Origin: Chryseobacterium piperi | Lineage (GTDB): Bacteria > Bacteroidota > Bacteroidia > Flavobacteriales > Weeksellaceae | Direction of reading: 5' to 3' | Assembly (NCBI RefSeq): GCF_002285635.2 | Contig: NZ_CP023049.2 | Span: forward strand, 2,232,001-2,296,000 | DNA: 64,000 nt | Shown: positions 16,152 through 25,350 of the stretch, one piece after another | Position numbering within the stretch: the stretch's first letter is position 1 | Layout: the number at the start of each line of letters is the position of its first letter | Notes under the pieces: generated by a model | Told to the model about the DNA's origin: nothing | Database searches by the model: none | Seen by the model: the letters and a program-made list of their open reading frames with translations, nothing else | Program-made: the position numbers and the translations under genes

Positions 16152-17357
16152 ATGGAACTTATTCACAGAAACTTAGCTATCGGAATTCACGATGCTTTAC
16201 AAGAAACATTTTTTGAGAAAAATAAATATGCCGACAAAGTAATAGAAAGGCTTTTAAAAGCTCATAAAAAATGGGGAAGCCAGGACAGAGCAGTTGTTTC
16301 TGAGATTTTCTATAATATCATCCGCTGGAAAAAACGTCTGGAGTATTATATGGGAGAAGGGGTAAAACCTAATAATATCTATAAACTCATTATTGCTTAT
16401 CTGCTTTGGAGTAAAACAAATTATAAAAGATTTGAAGAATTCGAAGGGATAAAAATCGCTGATATTATCACCAAATTAAAAAAAGATACTGTTCCTACGA
16501 AAGCAATTGAACATTCTATTCCTGAATGGCTGGCTGAAACTCTGGAAAAAGAACTAGGTGCTGGTTGGGAAAAAGAGATGAGAGCTTTAAACGAGCAGGC
16601 ACCGACTGTTTTAAGAGCCAACTCTTTGAAAACTACTCCGAAAGAACTCATTTCAGATTTATCTGACGAGAATGTAGTTTCTTATACCGTGAAAAACTAC
16701 CCTGATGCTGTACAGCTTGAGGAAAAGAAAAATGTTTTCCTTACTACAGCTTTTAAAGAAGGGTTATTTGAAGTGCAAGATGCATCTTCTCAAAAAATAG
16801 GATATTTCCTTGATGTAAAAGAAGGACAGAGAGTCGTAGACGCTTGTGCCGGTGCCGGAGGTAAAACGCTTCACCTTGCTGCTTTAATGGAAAATAAAGG
16901 ACAGATTATTGCCTTAGATATTTTCGAATGGAAATTAGCTGAATTGAAACGCCGTGCTAAAAGAGCCGGAGCCCACAATATTGAAACCCGTATGATCTCT
17001 GATAATAAAGTCATCAAACGTCTTCATGAAAAAGCAGACAGACTTTTGATCGACGCACCATGTTCTGGTCTGGGTGTTTTAAAAAGAAACCCTGACAGCA
17101 AATGGAAAATTGACCAGGATTTTATTGACAGAATTAAAAAAGAACAACAACAGATTCTTCAGGACTATTCTAAAATATTAAAAAAAGGAGGTAAAATGGT
17201 GTATGCTACATGTTCTATCTTACCATCTGAAAATAATGAACAGGTAAAAGAATTCTTAAAGAACAATCCGGATTTCAAATTGATTAAAGATGAAAAAGTA
17301 ATGCCTAGTGAAGGATACGATGGATTCTATATGGCACTGATTGAAAGACTTGCTTAG
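16152..17357 (+). CDS. RsmB/NOP family RNA cytosine-C5 methyltransferase
   Basis: The 401-residue protein has an N-terminal NusB-like RNA-binding region (about residues 1-140) and a Rossmann methyltransferase domain with the SAM-binding motif DACAGAGGK (230-238), the nucleophile pair DAPCSGLG (Cys304) and YATCSILPSE (Cys354), as in RsmB, which forms m5C967 in 16S rRNA. The exact target base may differ among NOP2/Sun homologues. Translation starts at 16152 because the -7 promoter box covers the upstream candidate. A terminator closes the gene. Confidence 0.93.
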   Translation: MELIHRNLAIGIHDALQETFFEKNKYADKVIERLLKAHKKWGSQDRAVVSEIFYNIIRWKKRLEYYMGEGVKPNNIYKLIIAYLLWSKTNYKRFEEFEGIKIADIITKLKKDTVPTKAIEHSIPEWLAETLEKELGAGWEKEMRALNEQAPTVLRANSLKTTPKELISDLSDENVVSYTVKNYPDAVQLEEKKNVFLTTAFKEGLFEVQDASSQKIGYFLDVKEGQRVVDACAGAGGKTLHLAALMENKGQIIALDIFEWKLAELKRRAKRAGAHNIETRMISDNKVIKRLHEKADRLLIDAPCSGLGVLKRNPDSKWKIDQDFIDRIKKEQQQILQDYSKILKKGGKMVYATCSILPSENNEQVKEFLKNNPDFKLIKDEKVMPSEGYDGFYMALIERLA

Positions 17358-17382
17358 TAAGAACTTACTTTTCTAAATATAC

Positions 17383-17413
17383 AACTACTCTATTTTATGG
17401 AGTAGTTTTTTTT
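17383..17413 (+). terminator. Terminator of the RsmB-like gene
   Basis: AACTACTC pairs with GAGTAGTT across an AT loop and is followed by TTTTTTTT. Confidence 0.8.
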
Positions 17414-17513
17414 ATTCATAAAAAACCTATAGACCTTAAAGTTCAATGAGGTTTCGCCAGGCCTATTCACAAAATTTTTCTTAAAATTCACAACTTATTT
17501 TATGGCTAAAATT

Positions 17514-17521
17514 TATCTTTG
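17514..17521 (+). promoter_or_regulatory. -7 promoter element of the PNGase-like gene
   Basis: TATCTTTG fits TAnnTTTG, 16 bp upstream of the ATG at 17538, so the 5' leader should be very short. Confidence 0.5.
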
Positions 17522-17537
17522 TGATAAACTCCTATTT

Positions 17538-19202
17538 ATGCGTCATAGAATTCTACTTGGTTTCTTTACTTTTTTATTTTTCATGAGCTATGCTCAGACT
17601 TATGAAATTCAATACATCAATTCATACAACGGAAAAGTACAAACGGAACAGCCTCCAATACTTGTATGGGCAAATGAAAAAGAGAATTTCATTCTTAACA
17701 ATACCATCCGGGAACAAAAGAGTGAATATCCGTTTGAAATTACAAAAGTAGAAAAGCCTTCCAATACAATAGTTTCTTATGCTTTTTTACAACCTAATGA
17801 GCTTATCTCAACCTCTGACACGGAATCAGTAGCCAAGCAATCTTTTGAGCTAACCAAAGAAACAAAAAAGATACTGGGCTACACCTGTAAAAAAGCAGTT
17901 ACTAAAATCAATTCCAACACAATTGAAGTATGGTATACGAATGATTTAAAAATCAATGGCGGGCCTTCAACTTTAGGGCAGAATTTAGGATTGGTTCTGG
18001 AAATTGAGCGAAATAAAAACTCAGTAATTACAGCTAATTCTATTAAAAAGATCAAGAAAACCAATATCGAAAATCTTATAAAGGGTTCTGTAAAGACGAC
18101 AGATTTGTTAGGTTATAAAGATCTTCTCTGGAAAAGTAGATTCACAACTTTAAAGGTCTTTGAAAATGAAACCATTAACTTCTCTGATCAAACTAAATCT
18201 GATGAAAACGTAAAACGATTTGCCAATGGAACCATCATATTAAAAAAAGTGAAATTTCCTAAAATTTCCGCAGGAGAAAATATTTTCGTCGAGCTGAAAC
18301 AACAGTCTAATGGAGACGCATATGACAGGACCGGAACTGTATTTTTTATCCCGCAGGATAAATCAACATCTTTTTTAGATGGTCTGGAAAAAGGGGTAAA
18401 AACACTTCCTCTTTATGAAAACGGAAACGGAAAACAATATTATGGGATTACTGCTACTGAAAATTATGATCCCGCCATTGAAATGATGCGTTTTTTTACA
18501 GCTTTCGGAATCCAGAAATTCAACCACATTCAGTTAAAAGGAAAGGACTGGCAAACCATAAGTCCTTACCGACAGGACATTACCGATTTAAAACCTTCAC
18601 TTTCAGAGAAAGAGCTCTGGATCGGAACATTTATCGGAAATTATGATAAAGGCGGACATAAGGTAAGTCTTGATATTACAATTCATAAAAGCGATCAGAC
18701 CGTTTATAAAAATAATACAGTGATTCCTTTATTCAATACGGTCAATATTATGGAAATGGCCGGACAGGATTACGCTACCATGTTTAACCAGGACAAAGGA
18801 CTTTTCGTAGAATTTACATTAAAAAAAGATTTAAAAAATGCTCAGCTCAGATACATTACTACCGGACATGGAGGTTGGGAAAATGGAGATGAGTTCGTTC
18901 CTAAAATCAATTCTATTTTCCTCGACGGAAAACTCACCTTTTCTTTTACTCCCTGGAGAACCGACTGCGGATCTTACAGACTCTACAATCCGGCTTCAGG
19001 AAACTTTCCTGACGGATTGTCTTCTTCAGATCTAAGCCGTTCAAATTGGTGTCCCGGAACAGTTACTAATCCTAACTTCATTGCTCTTGGTGATCTGAAA
19101 GCAGGCAAGCATACCATTCAGGCTAAAATTCCTCAGGGTCCTACAGAAGGAACGAGCTTTAGCTCATGGAATGTATCAGGAACATTGTTGGGTGTTGAAT
19201 AA
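17538..19202 (+). CDS. PNGase F-like (type II) peptide:N-glycosidase with GLPGLI-like N-terminal domain
   Basis: This 554-residue secreted protein (signal peptide MRHRILLGFFTFLFFMSYAQ) has two parts. Residues about 20-200 resemble the GLPGLI family: YTCKKAVTK, then VWYTNDLKINGGP and LGLVLEIE. Residues about 205-554 match the two jelly-roll domains of PNGase F: GDAYDRTGTVFF aligns with the segment carrying catalytic Asp60 (here Asp263), GGWENGDEF with the Glu206 region (here Glu452), and Cys477 with Cys505 (WCPG) fits the C-terminal disulfide. I see no clear counterpart of Glu118. PNGase F removes whole N-glycans from glycoproteins; type II enzymes have an extra N-terminal domain like this one. 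Activity is inferred. Confidence 0.82.
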   Translation: MRHRILLGFFTFLFFMSYAQTYEIQYINSYNGKVQTEQPPILVWANEKENFILNNTIREQKSEYPFEITKVEKPSNTIVSYAFLQPNELISTSDTESVAKQSFELTKETKKILGYTCKKAVTKINSNTIEVWYTNDLKINGGPSTLGQNLGLVLEIERNKNSVITANSIKKIKKTNIENLIKGSVKTTDLLGYKDLLWKSRFTTLKVFENETINFSDQTKSDENVKRFANGTIILKKVKFPKISAGENIFVELKQQSNGDAYDRTGTVFFIPQDKSTSFLDGLEKGVKTLPLYENGNGKQYYGITATENYDPAIEMMRFFTAFGIQKFNHIQLKGKDWQTISPYRQDITDLKPSLSEKELWIGTFIGNYDKGGHKVSLDITIHKSDQTVYKNNTVIPLFNTVNIMEMAGQDYATMFNQDKGLFVEFTLKKDLKNAQLRYITTGHGGWENGDEFVPKINSIFLDGKLTFSFTPWRTDCGSYRLYNPASGNFPDGLSSSDLSRSNWCPGTVTNPNFIALGDLKAGKHTIQAKIPQGPTEGTSFSSWNVSGTLLGVE

Positions 19203-19525
19203 AAAAACAAAACCTTCTCGTGATATTAATCACAAGAAGGTAAAAACACAAATGATGAAAAAAAATTATTTCGAGCCACAAAGTAAGAGTAAAAATTCAT
19301 ATAATAAATTATCATAGATTAATAAATATGTCATTTTAATTTCGTATGAATAGATACACCCTATTTTCAAACGAAAAATTTCCTTCAAAATCGCCATTAT
19401 TATTCAAAATTGTTAATATTTTTAATTTGAAATATTTAATTAATTAAAAATATTCTATTTTAATTATTTTATATTGTTATTTTTAAATATCAAATCTACT
19501 TTTGCTATTAAATAAATAACAAAAG
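19203..19525. other. AT-rich intergenic region before asnB
   Basis: A hairpin (ACCTTCTCGTGAT / ATCACAAGAAGGT, 19212-19241) follows the PNGase gene; its T-rich side suits the minus strand, so it is a weak plus-strand terminator. The rest is about 75-80 percent AT with the asnB promoter at its right end; no ORF or structured RNA is evident. Confidence 0.5.
19474..19504 (+). promoter_or_regulatory. Promoter of asnB
   Basis: TTG at 19474-19476 and TACTTTTG at 19497-19504 with a 20-bp spacer fit the Bacteroidota -33/-7 pattern; the ATG follows 21 bp later. Confidence 0.6.
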
Positions 19526-21196
19526 ATGTGTGGAATAGTATGTTTGTTTGATGCCAAACAAAAAACCGAAATATTAAGACCTCAGGTTTTAGAAATGTCA
19601 AAAAAAATCCGTCACAGAGGCCCGGACTGGAGCGGTGTATTTCAAAACGAGAAAGTAGTTTTCTCTCATGAAAGACTCGCTATTGTAGATCCAACTTCCG
19701 GAAAACAACCGCTGTTTTCTAAAGATGGAAATCTTGTTTTAGCAGTAAATGGGGAAATCTACAACCACAGAGAGTTGAAGGAAGAATTTCCAGATTATGA
19801 ATTCCAAACTCAATCTGACTGTGAGGTTATTTTAGCACTTTACGAAAAATATGGTAAAGATTTTATCGAAAAACTCAACGGAATCTTTGCTTTCTCATTA
19901 TACGATATTAAAAACGATGTCTATCTGATTGCCCGTGATCATATGGGAATCTGCCCTCTTTATCAGGGCTGGGACAGAAACGGAAACTACTATGTTGCTT
20001 CAGAGTTAAAAGCTCTGGAAGGAATCTGTAAAACAATAGAAACTTTTTTACCGGGACATCTGGTATACAGTAAGGAAGGAAATGAACTTCAGCAATGGTA
20101 CCAAAGAGAATGGGAAGAATTTGACGCGGTAAAAGACAACGAAAGTGATATTGCAAAACTTAGAAAAGGTCTTGAAGATGCCGTTCACAGACAGCTTATG
20201 AGTGATGTTCCTTATGGTGTATTACTTTCCGGAGGTCTGGACTCCTCGGTTATCTCTGCAATCACTGCCAAATTTGCAAGACAAAGAGTAGAGAGTGGTG
20301 ACACACAGGAAGCCTGGTATCCAAGATTACACAGCTTTGCCGTTGGACTGGTAGGTTCGCCTGATTTAGCAGCTGCCCAAAAAGCTGCAGACCACATCGG
20401 ATCCGTTCACCACGAAGTTAATTTTACAGTACAGGAAGGACTGGATGCCATCAGAGATGTCATTTACCATCTTGAAACTTATGATGTCACTACCATAAGA
20501 GCATCAACGCCGATGTACCTTTTAGCCAGAGTTATCAAATCTATGGGGATAAAAATGGTTCTATCGGGAGAAGGTTCTGATGAACTTTTTGGAGGATATC
20601 TTTATTTTCACAAAGCTCCTAACGCAAAAGAATTCCATGATGAAACGGTTAGAAAACTGGGAAAACTTCACCTTTACGATTGTTTAAGAGCCAACAAGGC
20701 ATTAATGAGCTGGGGAATTGAAGGACGTGTTCCTTTTCTTGACAAAGAATTCATGGATATCGCCATGTCGGTTAACCCGAAAGATAAAATGATCGATGTT
20801 TCTGAAGGAAAAATCGAAAAATGGATTTTGAGAAAAGCTTTCGAAGATACGCTTCCGGAGTCTATTGTATGGAGACAAAAAGAACAGTTTTCTGATGGTG
20901 TAGGTTATTCATGGATCGACACTCTGAGAGAAGTTGCTGAAAAAGAAGTAACGGATGAAATGATGGTTAATGCAAAATTCAGATTCCCTTTAAATACTCC
21001 TCAAAACAAAGAAGAATACCGTTACAGAACCATCTTTGAAGAACACTTCCCAAGTGAAACCGCCGCTGCAACAGTACCATCCGTTCCTTCGGTAGCGTGT
21101 TCAACTCCTATCGCACTGGAATGGGATGAAGCATTTAAAAAGATGAATGATCCGAGCGGAAGAGCGGTAAAGGTACACGAAACCTCATATGACTAA
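19526..21196 (+). CDS. asnB: Asparagine synthase B (glutamine-hydrolysing)
   Basis: The 556-residue enzyme starts MCGIVCLFDA, so Cys2 becomes the N-terminal nucleophile of the glutaminase domain. Other glutaminase signatures are KIRHRGPDWSG, HERLAIVD and NGEIYNH. The synthetase domain has the ATP PP-loop LLSGGLDSSV and SGEGSDELFGGY. The size and the C-terminal segment match E. coli AsnB (554 residues). It makes asparagine from aspartate, glutamine and ATP. It is monocistronic, with its own promoter and terminator. Confidence 0.97.
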   Translation: MCGIVCLFDAKQKTEILRPQVLEMSKKIRHRGPDWSGVFQNEKVVFSHERLAIVDPTSGKQPLFSKDGNLVLAVNGEIYNHRELKEEFPDYEFQTQSDCEVILALYEKYGKDFIEKLNGIFAFSLYDIKNDVYLIARDHMGICPLYQGWDRNGNYYVASELKALEGICKTIETFLPGHLVYSKEGNELQQWYQREWEEFDAVKDNESDIAKLRKGLEDAVHRQLMSDVPYGVLLSGGLDSSVISAITAKFARQRVESGDTQEAWYPRLHSFAVGLVGSPDLAAAQKAADHIGSVHHEVNFTVQEGLDAIRDVIYHLETYDVTTIRASTPMYLLARVIKSMGIKMVLSGEGSDELFGGYLYFHKAPNAKEFHDETVRKLGKLHLYDCLRANKALMSWGIEGRVPFLDKEFMDIAMSVNPKDKMIDVSEGKIEKWILRKAFEDTLPESIVWRQKEQFSDGVGYSWIDTLREVAEKEVTDEMMVNAKFRFPLNTPQNKEEYRYRTIFEEHFPSETAAATVPSVPSVACSTPIALEWDEAFKKMNDPSGRAVKVHETSYD

Positions 21197-21218
21197 TGTA
21201 AAATACGAAGACATTTTA

Positions 21219-21249
21219 TTAATCCTGTAGCAATACAGGATTTTCTTTT
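21219..21249 (+). terminator. Terminator of asnB
   Basis: AATCCTGTA-gcaa-TACAGGATT followed by TTCTTTTG. Confidence 0.75.
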
Positions 21250-21349
21250 GAATTAACGATAATAATATTGACATAATTTAAGCGACAATCAAAAATATTA
21301 TCTAATAAATAATTATATTTGGAAAACGAAAAAAATCAATTTTATAAAA

Positions 21350-22159
21350 ATGAGAAGGAATATTACTATCTTTTTTGCTTTATTATCTATACATTTTACT
21401 TTTGGTCAAGGTAAATTCGGAAAATATCTTAATTCAAAAAAACTGGCTTTAACTTATAAAAGCGTAAAGGATAATGAAAAGGAAAATTACTACCAACAAT
21501 ATTATTGGCTGGCAAAAGCAGAACAATTAAAAACATACCCGCACCTTAAAGATGTGAAGCCTGTCGTTTTGTATGAGTTTGTAAAGAAGGTAAACCCTCA
21601 GAACCCTACCAAAAAACTGGATGCAAGAGGAAAAGAGCTTAGAGAAACAGCAGAATTATCATTAAACCAATATTTTAAAAATAAAAATTTTGAAAACAAC
21701 GCGGTATCAATGTATAATCTTGAAACCTATGTAGATCCTTCCCAGGGAGAATATTTTACAAAAGTAGATCCTGAAAAAATCAAAGAACTGGTACCGAAAG
21801 AACTATTTTCCTTCAATTCTTTAAACAGAAAGACCCAGGAAGAGAAGACCTACTACCTGTGGATTGATAAGAAAAAAGATGACTTTAATATCGTAGATAT
21901 TATCCCGGGAGAAGATGATAAAAAATTCTACACTTCTCTGAAGCAGTATCTTCCAGGGTATAAATTTTCAAAGTATGTGCCTTCTGTGAAAAAAGGAAAC
22001 AAAACAGACAAAACGGATGTCGACTATTATTACATTATGCCATTTGAACAGAATACAGACAATATTGAATATAAAACAAAAGATTTCAAAACTTTTATTT
22101 TGAGCCAGTACAGAAAAGCCGGGGATGAATGGAAAGGAGTAGAAAAAACCAAAAAATAA
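21350..22159 (+). CDS. Hypothetical secreted protein
   Basis: A 269-residue lysine- and tyrosine-rich protein with a signal peptide (MRRNITIFFALLSIHFTFGQ). The mature part has no cysteine and no membrane segment, and begins with a helical region, KYLNSKKLALTYKSVKDNEKE. I do not recognise a family. It is monocistronic, between the asnB terminator and its own, and is probably periplasmic or outer-membrane associated. Confidence 0.75.
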   Translation: MRRNITIFFALLSIHFTFGQGKFGKYLNSKKLALTYKSVKDNEKENYYQQYYWLAKAEQLKTYPHLKDVKPVVLYEFVKKVNPQNPTKKLDARGKELRETAELSLNQYFKNKNFENNAVSMYNLETYVDPSQGEYFTKVDPEKIKELVPKELFSFNSLNRKTQEEKTYYLWIDKKKDDFNIVDIIPGEDDKKFYTSLKQYLPGYKFSKYVPSVKKGNKTDKTDVDYYYIMPFEQNTDNIEYKTKDFKTFILSQYRKAGDEWKGVEKTKK

Positions 22160-22161
22160 TT

Positions 22162-22197
22162 AAAAAAGTCTTGTGAAATTTCACAAGACTTTTTTAA
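22162..22197 (+). terminator. Terminator of the hypothetical secreted protein gene
   Basis: AAGTCTTGTGAAATTTCACAAGACTT, an almost perfect palindrome, with A and T runs on either side. Confidence 0.85.
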
Positions 22198-22326
22198 TTT
22201 TATAGATATTTCTTTATCTAAGATTCGGGCTGGCTTAATATACCATCCCATTATTCATTAATCCAGTCAAAGACATCATAAAAACTTTGATGGATTTAAT
22301 TATTTAAAGATTCTAGCTGATACACA

Positions 22327-23727
22327 ATGTCTGAAACCAATTCGTCACCAACGTCTGTTAAAAAGATCCTTCCATTGATTCTTGCTACTGCGATTTTCAT
22401 GCAAATGCTGGATTCAACGATTCTTAACACTTCTTTACCTTCCATCGCCAAGGATCTGAAAGAATCTCCTCTTAATATGCAGAATGCCATTATCAGCTAT
22501 GTGTTAACGCTGGCGGTTTTTATGCCTGCAAGCGGCTTTTTGGCAGACCGGTTCGGAACAAAAAAAGTATTTATTTTTTCATTGGTATTATTCAGCTTGG
22601 GATCTATGTTTTGTGCTATATCTCAGAACCTTACCCATTTGGTTATTTCAAGGGTAATCCAGGGCGTCGGAGGAAGTCTCATGACTCCGGTTGGTAAGCT
22701 TGCCCTGATTAAGACATTTGATAAAAACGAGCTGTTAAAAGCCATGAATTTCGCCATTATTCCAGCGTTAATAGGACCTGTATTAGGACCTCTTGTAGGA
22801 GGATATATGGTCGATTATCTTTCCTGGCACTGGATTTTTCTAATTAATATTCCTATTGGGATTCTGGGGATTATTTTAGGGATTAAATTTATGCCCAATT
22901 ACAAATCGAAGGACGTGGATTTCGATTTAAAAGGTTTTATGATTTTCGCCGCTGCTTCCCTCCTGTTGTCCATTTCACTGGAACTTTTCGGAGACCTGCA
23001 AAATACCACTCCGGTACTCTTAGTATTTATATTAGGCTTCCTATTTTTATATTATTATTACAGACATGCAAAAAGGGGTGGGAACCCTATATTCCCTTTA
23101 AACCTGTTCCAGGTGCGGACGTTCCGTGTTGGAATTGTGGGAAACCTTGCTACCCGCTTAGGGATCAGCGCTGTTCCCTTATTACTCCCGTTGATGATAC
23201 AGATCGCCTACAAACAATCTGCCGTTACATCAGGCTGGATCGTAGCTCCAATGGCCTTAACCGCCATATTCGGAAAATCCTCAGTTATTAAAATCCTGGA
23301 TAAATTCGGATACCGCCAAACATTGATGGTTAATACATTTATCATTGGAACATTAATATGTATGTTAGCTATACCCAACATTCATACTTCCCTATTCTGG
23401 TTTATTCCTATCATAGCAGTTTTAGGATTTTTCAATTCTATTCAGTTCACCTCAATGAACACCATCTCCATTGCTGATTTAAGAAATTTTCAAACCAGCA
23501 GTGGTAATTCGCTGATATCCGTCAACCAACAGCTTGCCATTGGTTTCGGAATTGCTTTCGGACTTATTGTTTTAAAAATATTTGAAAGTACCGACCTTAT
23601 CCAGGGGGAAATACATAATGCATTTCGTCTTACTTTTCTTACGGTAGGCCTTCTGACGATCTTATCCGGACTTGTATTCAGGAGGCTTCATATTTCGGAT
23701 GGTAAAAACATGAAATCCAAAGAATAA
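22327..23727 (+). CDS. MFS multidrug exporter, DHA2 (EmrB/QacA) family
   Basis: A 466-residue inner-membrane protein with about 14 hydrophobic segments. Family motifs are LDSTILNTSLPSIAKDL (motif D1), GFLADRFGTKKVF (motif A) and GPVLGPLVGGYMVD (motif C, antiporter signature). DHA2 proteins export drugs, dyes or metabolites by proton antiport. No periplasmic adaptor or channel is encoded beside it, so it probably works alone as in QacA. No adjacent regulator; the substrate is unknown. Confidence 0.92.
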   Translation: MSETNSSPTSVKKILPLILATAIFMQMLDSTILNTSLPSIAKDLKESPLNMQNAIISYVLTLAVFMPASGFLADRFGTKKVFIFSLVLFSLGSMFCAISQNLTHLVISRVIQGVGGSLMTPVGKLALIKTFDKNELLKAMNFAIIPALIGPVLGPLVGGYMVDYLSWHWIFLINIPIGILGIILGIKFMPNYKSKDVDFDLKGFMIFAAASLLLSISLELFGDLQNTTPVLLVFILGFLFLYYYYRHAKRGGNPIFPLNLFQVRTFRVGIVGNLATRLGISAVPLLLPLMIQIAYKQSAVTSGWIVAPMALTAIFGKSSVIKILDKFGYRQTLMVNTFIIGTLICMLAIPNIHTSLFWFIPIIAVLGFFNSIQFTSMNTISIADLRNFQTSSGNSLISVNQQLAIGFGIAFGLIVLKIFESTDLIQGEIHNAFRLTFLTVGLLTILSGLVFRRLHISDGKNMKSKE

Positions 23728-23813
23728 ACCTTATCTTTTCTGATACATACATCAACAGGAATCAGGCATATCCGAACTTATCACAGATCAATGTAATTGG
23801 CTGCGATCTACCC

Positions 23814-23821
23814 TATTTTTG
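23814..23821 (+). promoter_or_regulatory. -7 promoter element of the first pirin gene
   Basis: TATTTTTG fits TAnnTTTG, 21 bp before the ATG at 23843; no clear -33 box. Confidence 0.4.
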
Positions 23822-23842
23822 TGTATATAAAAAATCAACAGT

Positions 23843-24721
23843 ATGATGACAACTAAAAAAGTAGAAATCGTAGTATCACCAAAACCTGCACATTTTGTAG
23901 GAGATGGCTTTAGAGTTCACAACTTTATCCCAAGCGCATACCGATTGGATATGAAAAGAATGGATCCGTTTATTATGCTGGATTATAATTCAAAATTTCA
24001 TTTTAACGGATCAGATAAACCAAGAGGTGTAGGAGTACATCCACATAGAGGTTTTGAAACAGTAACAATAGCTTACCAGGGAAAAGTAGAACATCATGAC
24101 AGCTCAGGTGGCGGAGGCGTTATCGGAGAGGGAGATGTACAGTGGATGACTGCTGCAAGAGGAGTTCTTCATAAAGAATACCATGAAACAGAGTGGTCTA
24201 AAACTGGAGGAATTTTCCAGATGGTTCAGCTTTGGGTAAATCTTCCGGCAAAAGATAAAATGAGCAAGCCAAAGTATCAGGCTATTAAAAGTTCGGATAT
24301 GAAATTAGTAGACCTTGGTGACAATGGATTAATAGAAGTCATTGCCGGAGAATATAACGGAAATAAAGGTCCTGCTTTTACATTCACTCCTGTAAACATG
24401 ATGAATGCTAAATTAAAAACAGGTGGAAAAGCAGATTTCAATTTTCCAGCTCAGTACAATACGGCAGCCCTTGTTATTGAGGGAAGTATCACTGTCAACG
24501 GTACTGAAAAAGTAGCAGCCGATCAGTTTGTATTATTTGAAAATAAAGGAGAACAATTTACCATTGAAGCTGGTGAAGATGCTATTGTTTTAATCATTAG
24601 CGGAGAACCTTTAAATGAACCTATTTTTCCACATGGTCCTTTTGTAATGAATACAAGAGAAGAAATCATGCAGGCATTTGAGGATTTCAATACCGGAAAA
24701 TTCGGGTATTTAGAAGACTAA
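23843..24721 (+). CDS. Pirin family protein (first copy)
   Basis: A 292-residue bicupin. The N-terminal cupin has the metal ligands VGVHPHRGFETV, the His pair VEHHDSSGG and the RGVLHKEYHE segment; the C-terminal cupin ends GPFVMNTREEIMQAFEDF, a pirin hallmark. Pirins bind iron and some have quercetinase activity or act as redox sensors; the role here is unknown. The start may be at either of two consecutive ATG codons. A second, different pirin gene follows at 25351. Confidence 0.92.
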   Translation: MMTTKKVEIVVSPKPAHFVGDGFRVHNFIPSAYRLDMKRMDPFIMLDYNSKFHFNGSDKPRGVGVHPHRGFETVTIAYQGKVEHHDSSGGGGVIGEGDVQWMTAARGVLHKEYHETEWSKTGGIFQMVQLWVNLPAKDKMSKPKYQAIKSSDMKLVDLGDNGLIEVIAGEYNGNKGPAFTFTPVNMMNAKLKTGGKADFNFPAQYNTAALVIEGSITVNGTEKVAADQFVLFENKGEQFTIEAGEDAIVLIISGEPLNEPIFPHGPFVMNTREEIMQAFEDFNTGKFGYLED

Positions 24722-24734
24722 ATTTACACATGAG

Positions 24735-24783
24735 GCAATAATTAAATAATCTTAATCTGGTTATTTAATTATTGCTTTTTTAT
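24735..24783 (+). terminator. Terminator after the first pirin gene
   Basis: GCAATAATTAAATAA (24735-24749) pairs with TTATTTAATTATTGC (24761-24775), followed by TTTTTTATT. Confidence 0.8.
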
Positions 24784-24825
24784 TACCTTTATCAAGGCAG
24801 TTTTTATACATAAAAAAATAAAATA

Positions 24826-25143
24826 ATGAAACCGGAGTTTGAAAATATTCCTTTAGTAAAAAATGAATCTAAAAAAAGATTTGAAATAGAGGTCGATAAA
24901 CATTTTGCATTTATTGACTACCGCGAAACGGATGATCAGATTATTTTAGTTCATACAGAAGCAGATCCTGAATTGGCAGGTACCGGAGCAGCCGCAGCTG
25001 TTGTAGAAAAAACCTTACAGTATATTGAAGAAAGTACTAAGAAACTGTTACCCTTCTGTCCTTATGTTTTTGCTTATATCAAAAAGCATCCGGAATGGAA
25101 GCGTATTGTTGACGAGAGATTTGAAAGATATGATCAACTTTAA
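24826..25143 (+). CDS. GNAT-like N-acetyltransferase (YjdJ type), first copy
   Basis: A 105-residue single-domain protein of the short GCN5-related type: FAFIDYRETDDQIILVHTEADPELAGTGAAAAVVEKTL contains the acetyl-CoA loop (here AGTGAA in place of the usual Q/R-xxGxG/A), and LLPFCPYVFAYIKKHPEW is the conserved ending. Substrates of this subfamily are unknown. It resembles the gene at 28010-28294, and both sit beside redox-stress genes. Confidence 0.85.
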   Translation: MKPEFENIPLVKNESKKRFEIEVDKHFAFIDYRETDDQIILVHTEADPELAGTGAAAAVVEKTLQYIEESTKKLLPFCPYVFAYIKKHPEWKRIVDERFERYDQL

Positions 25144-25238
25144 GATCATTAATACATCAACTTTGTTTTAATTATTTAAGATTGAGATTAAGACTATGAA
25201 GAAATTTTTCACTTTGTTCGGAATGACAAATTTTCGTT

Positions 25239-25284
25239 GATTTTGCAGCTTTACAATTCTGCGATTTAGCTCTTTTGCCTTCAC
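25239..25284. repeat. Single arm of the dispersed inverted-repeat family (copy 3)
   Basis: Read on the minus strand, GAAGGCAAAAGAGCTAAATC followed by GCAGAATTGTAAAGC aligns with the left arm of copy 1 at about 7.88 kb. No second arm is obvious. Confidence 0.55.
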
Positions 25285-25350
25285 AAAAAACCTCTCTTAT
25301 CTTAATCAACTTAAACAAGCATCTATTAACTTTAAAAGACAACATTATTT

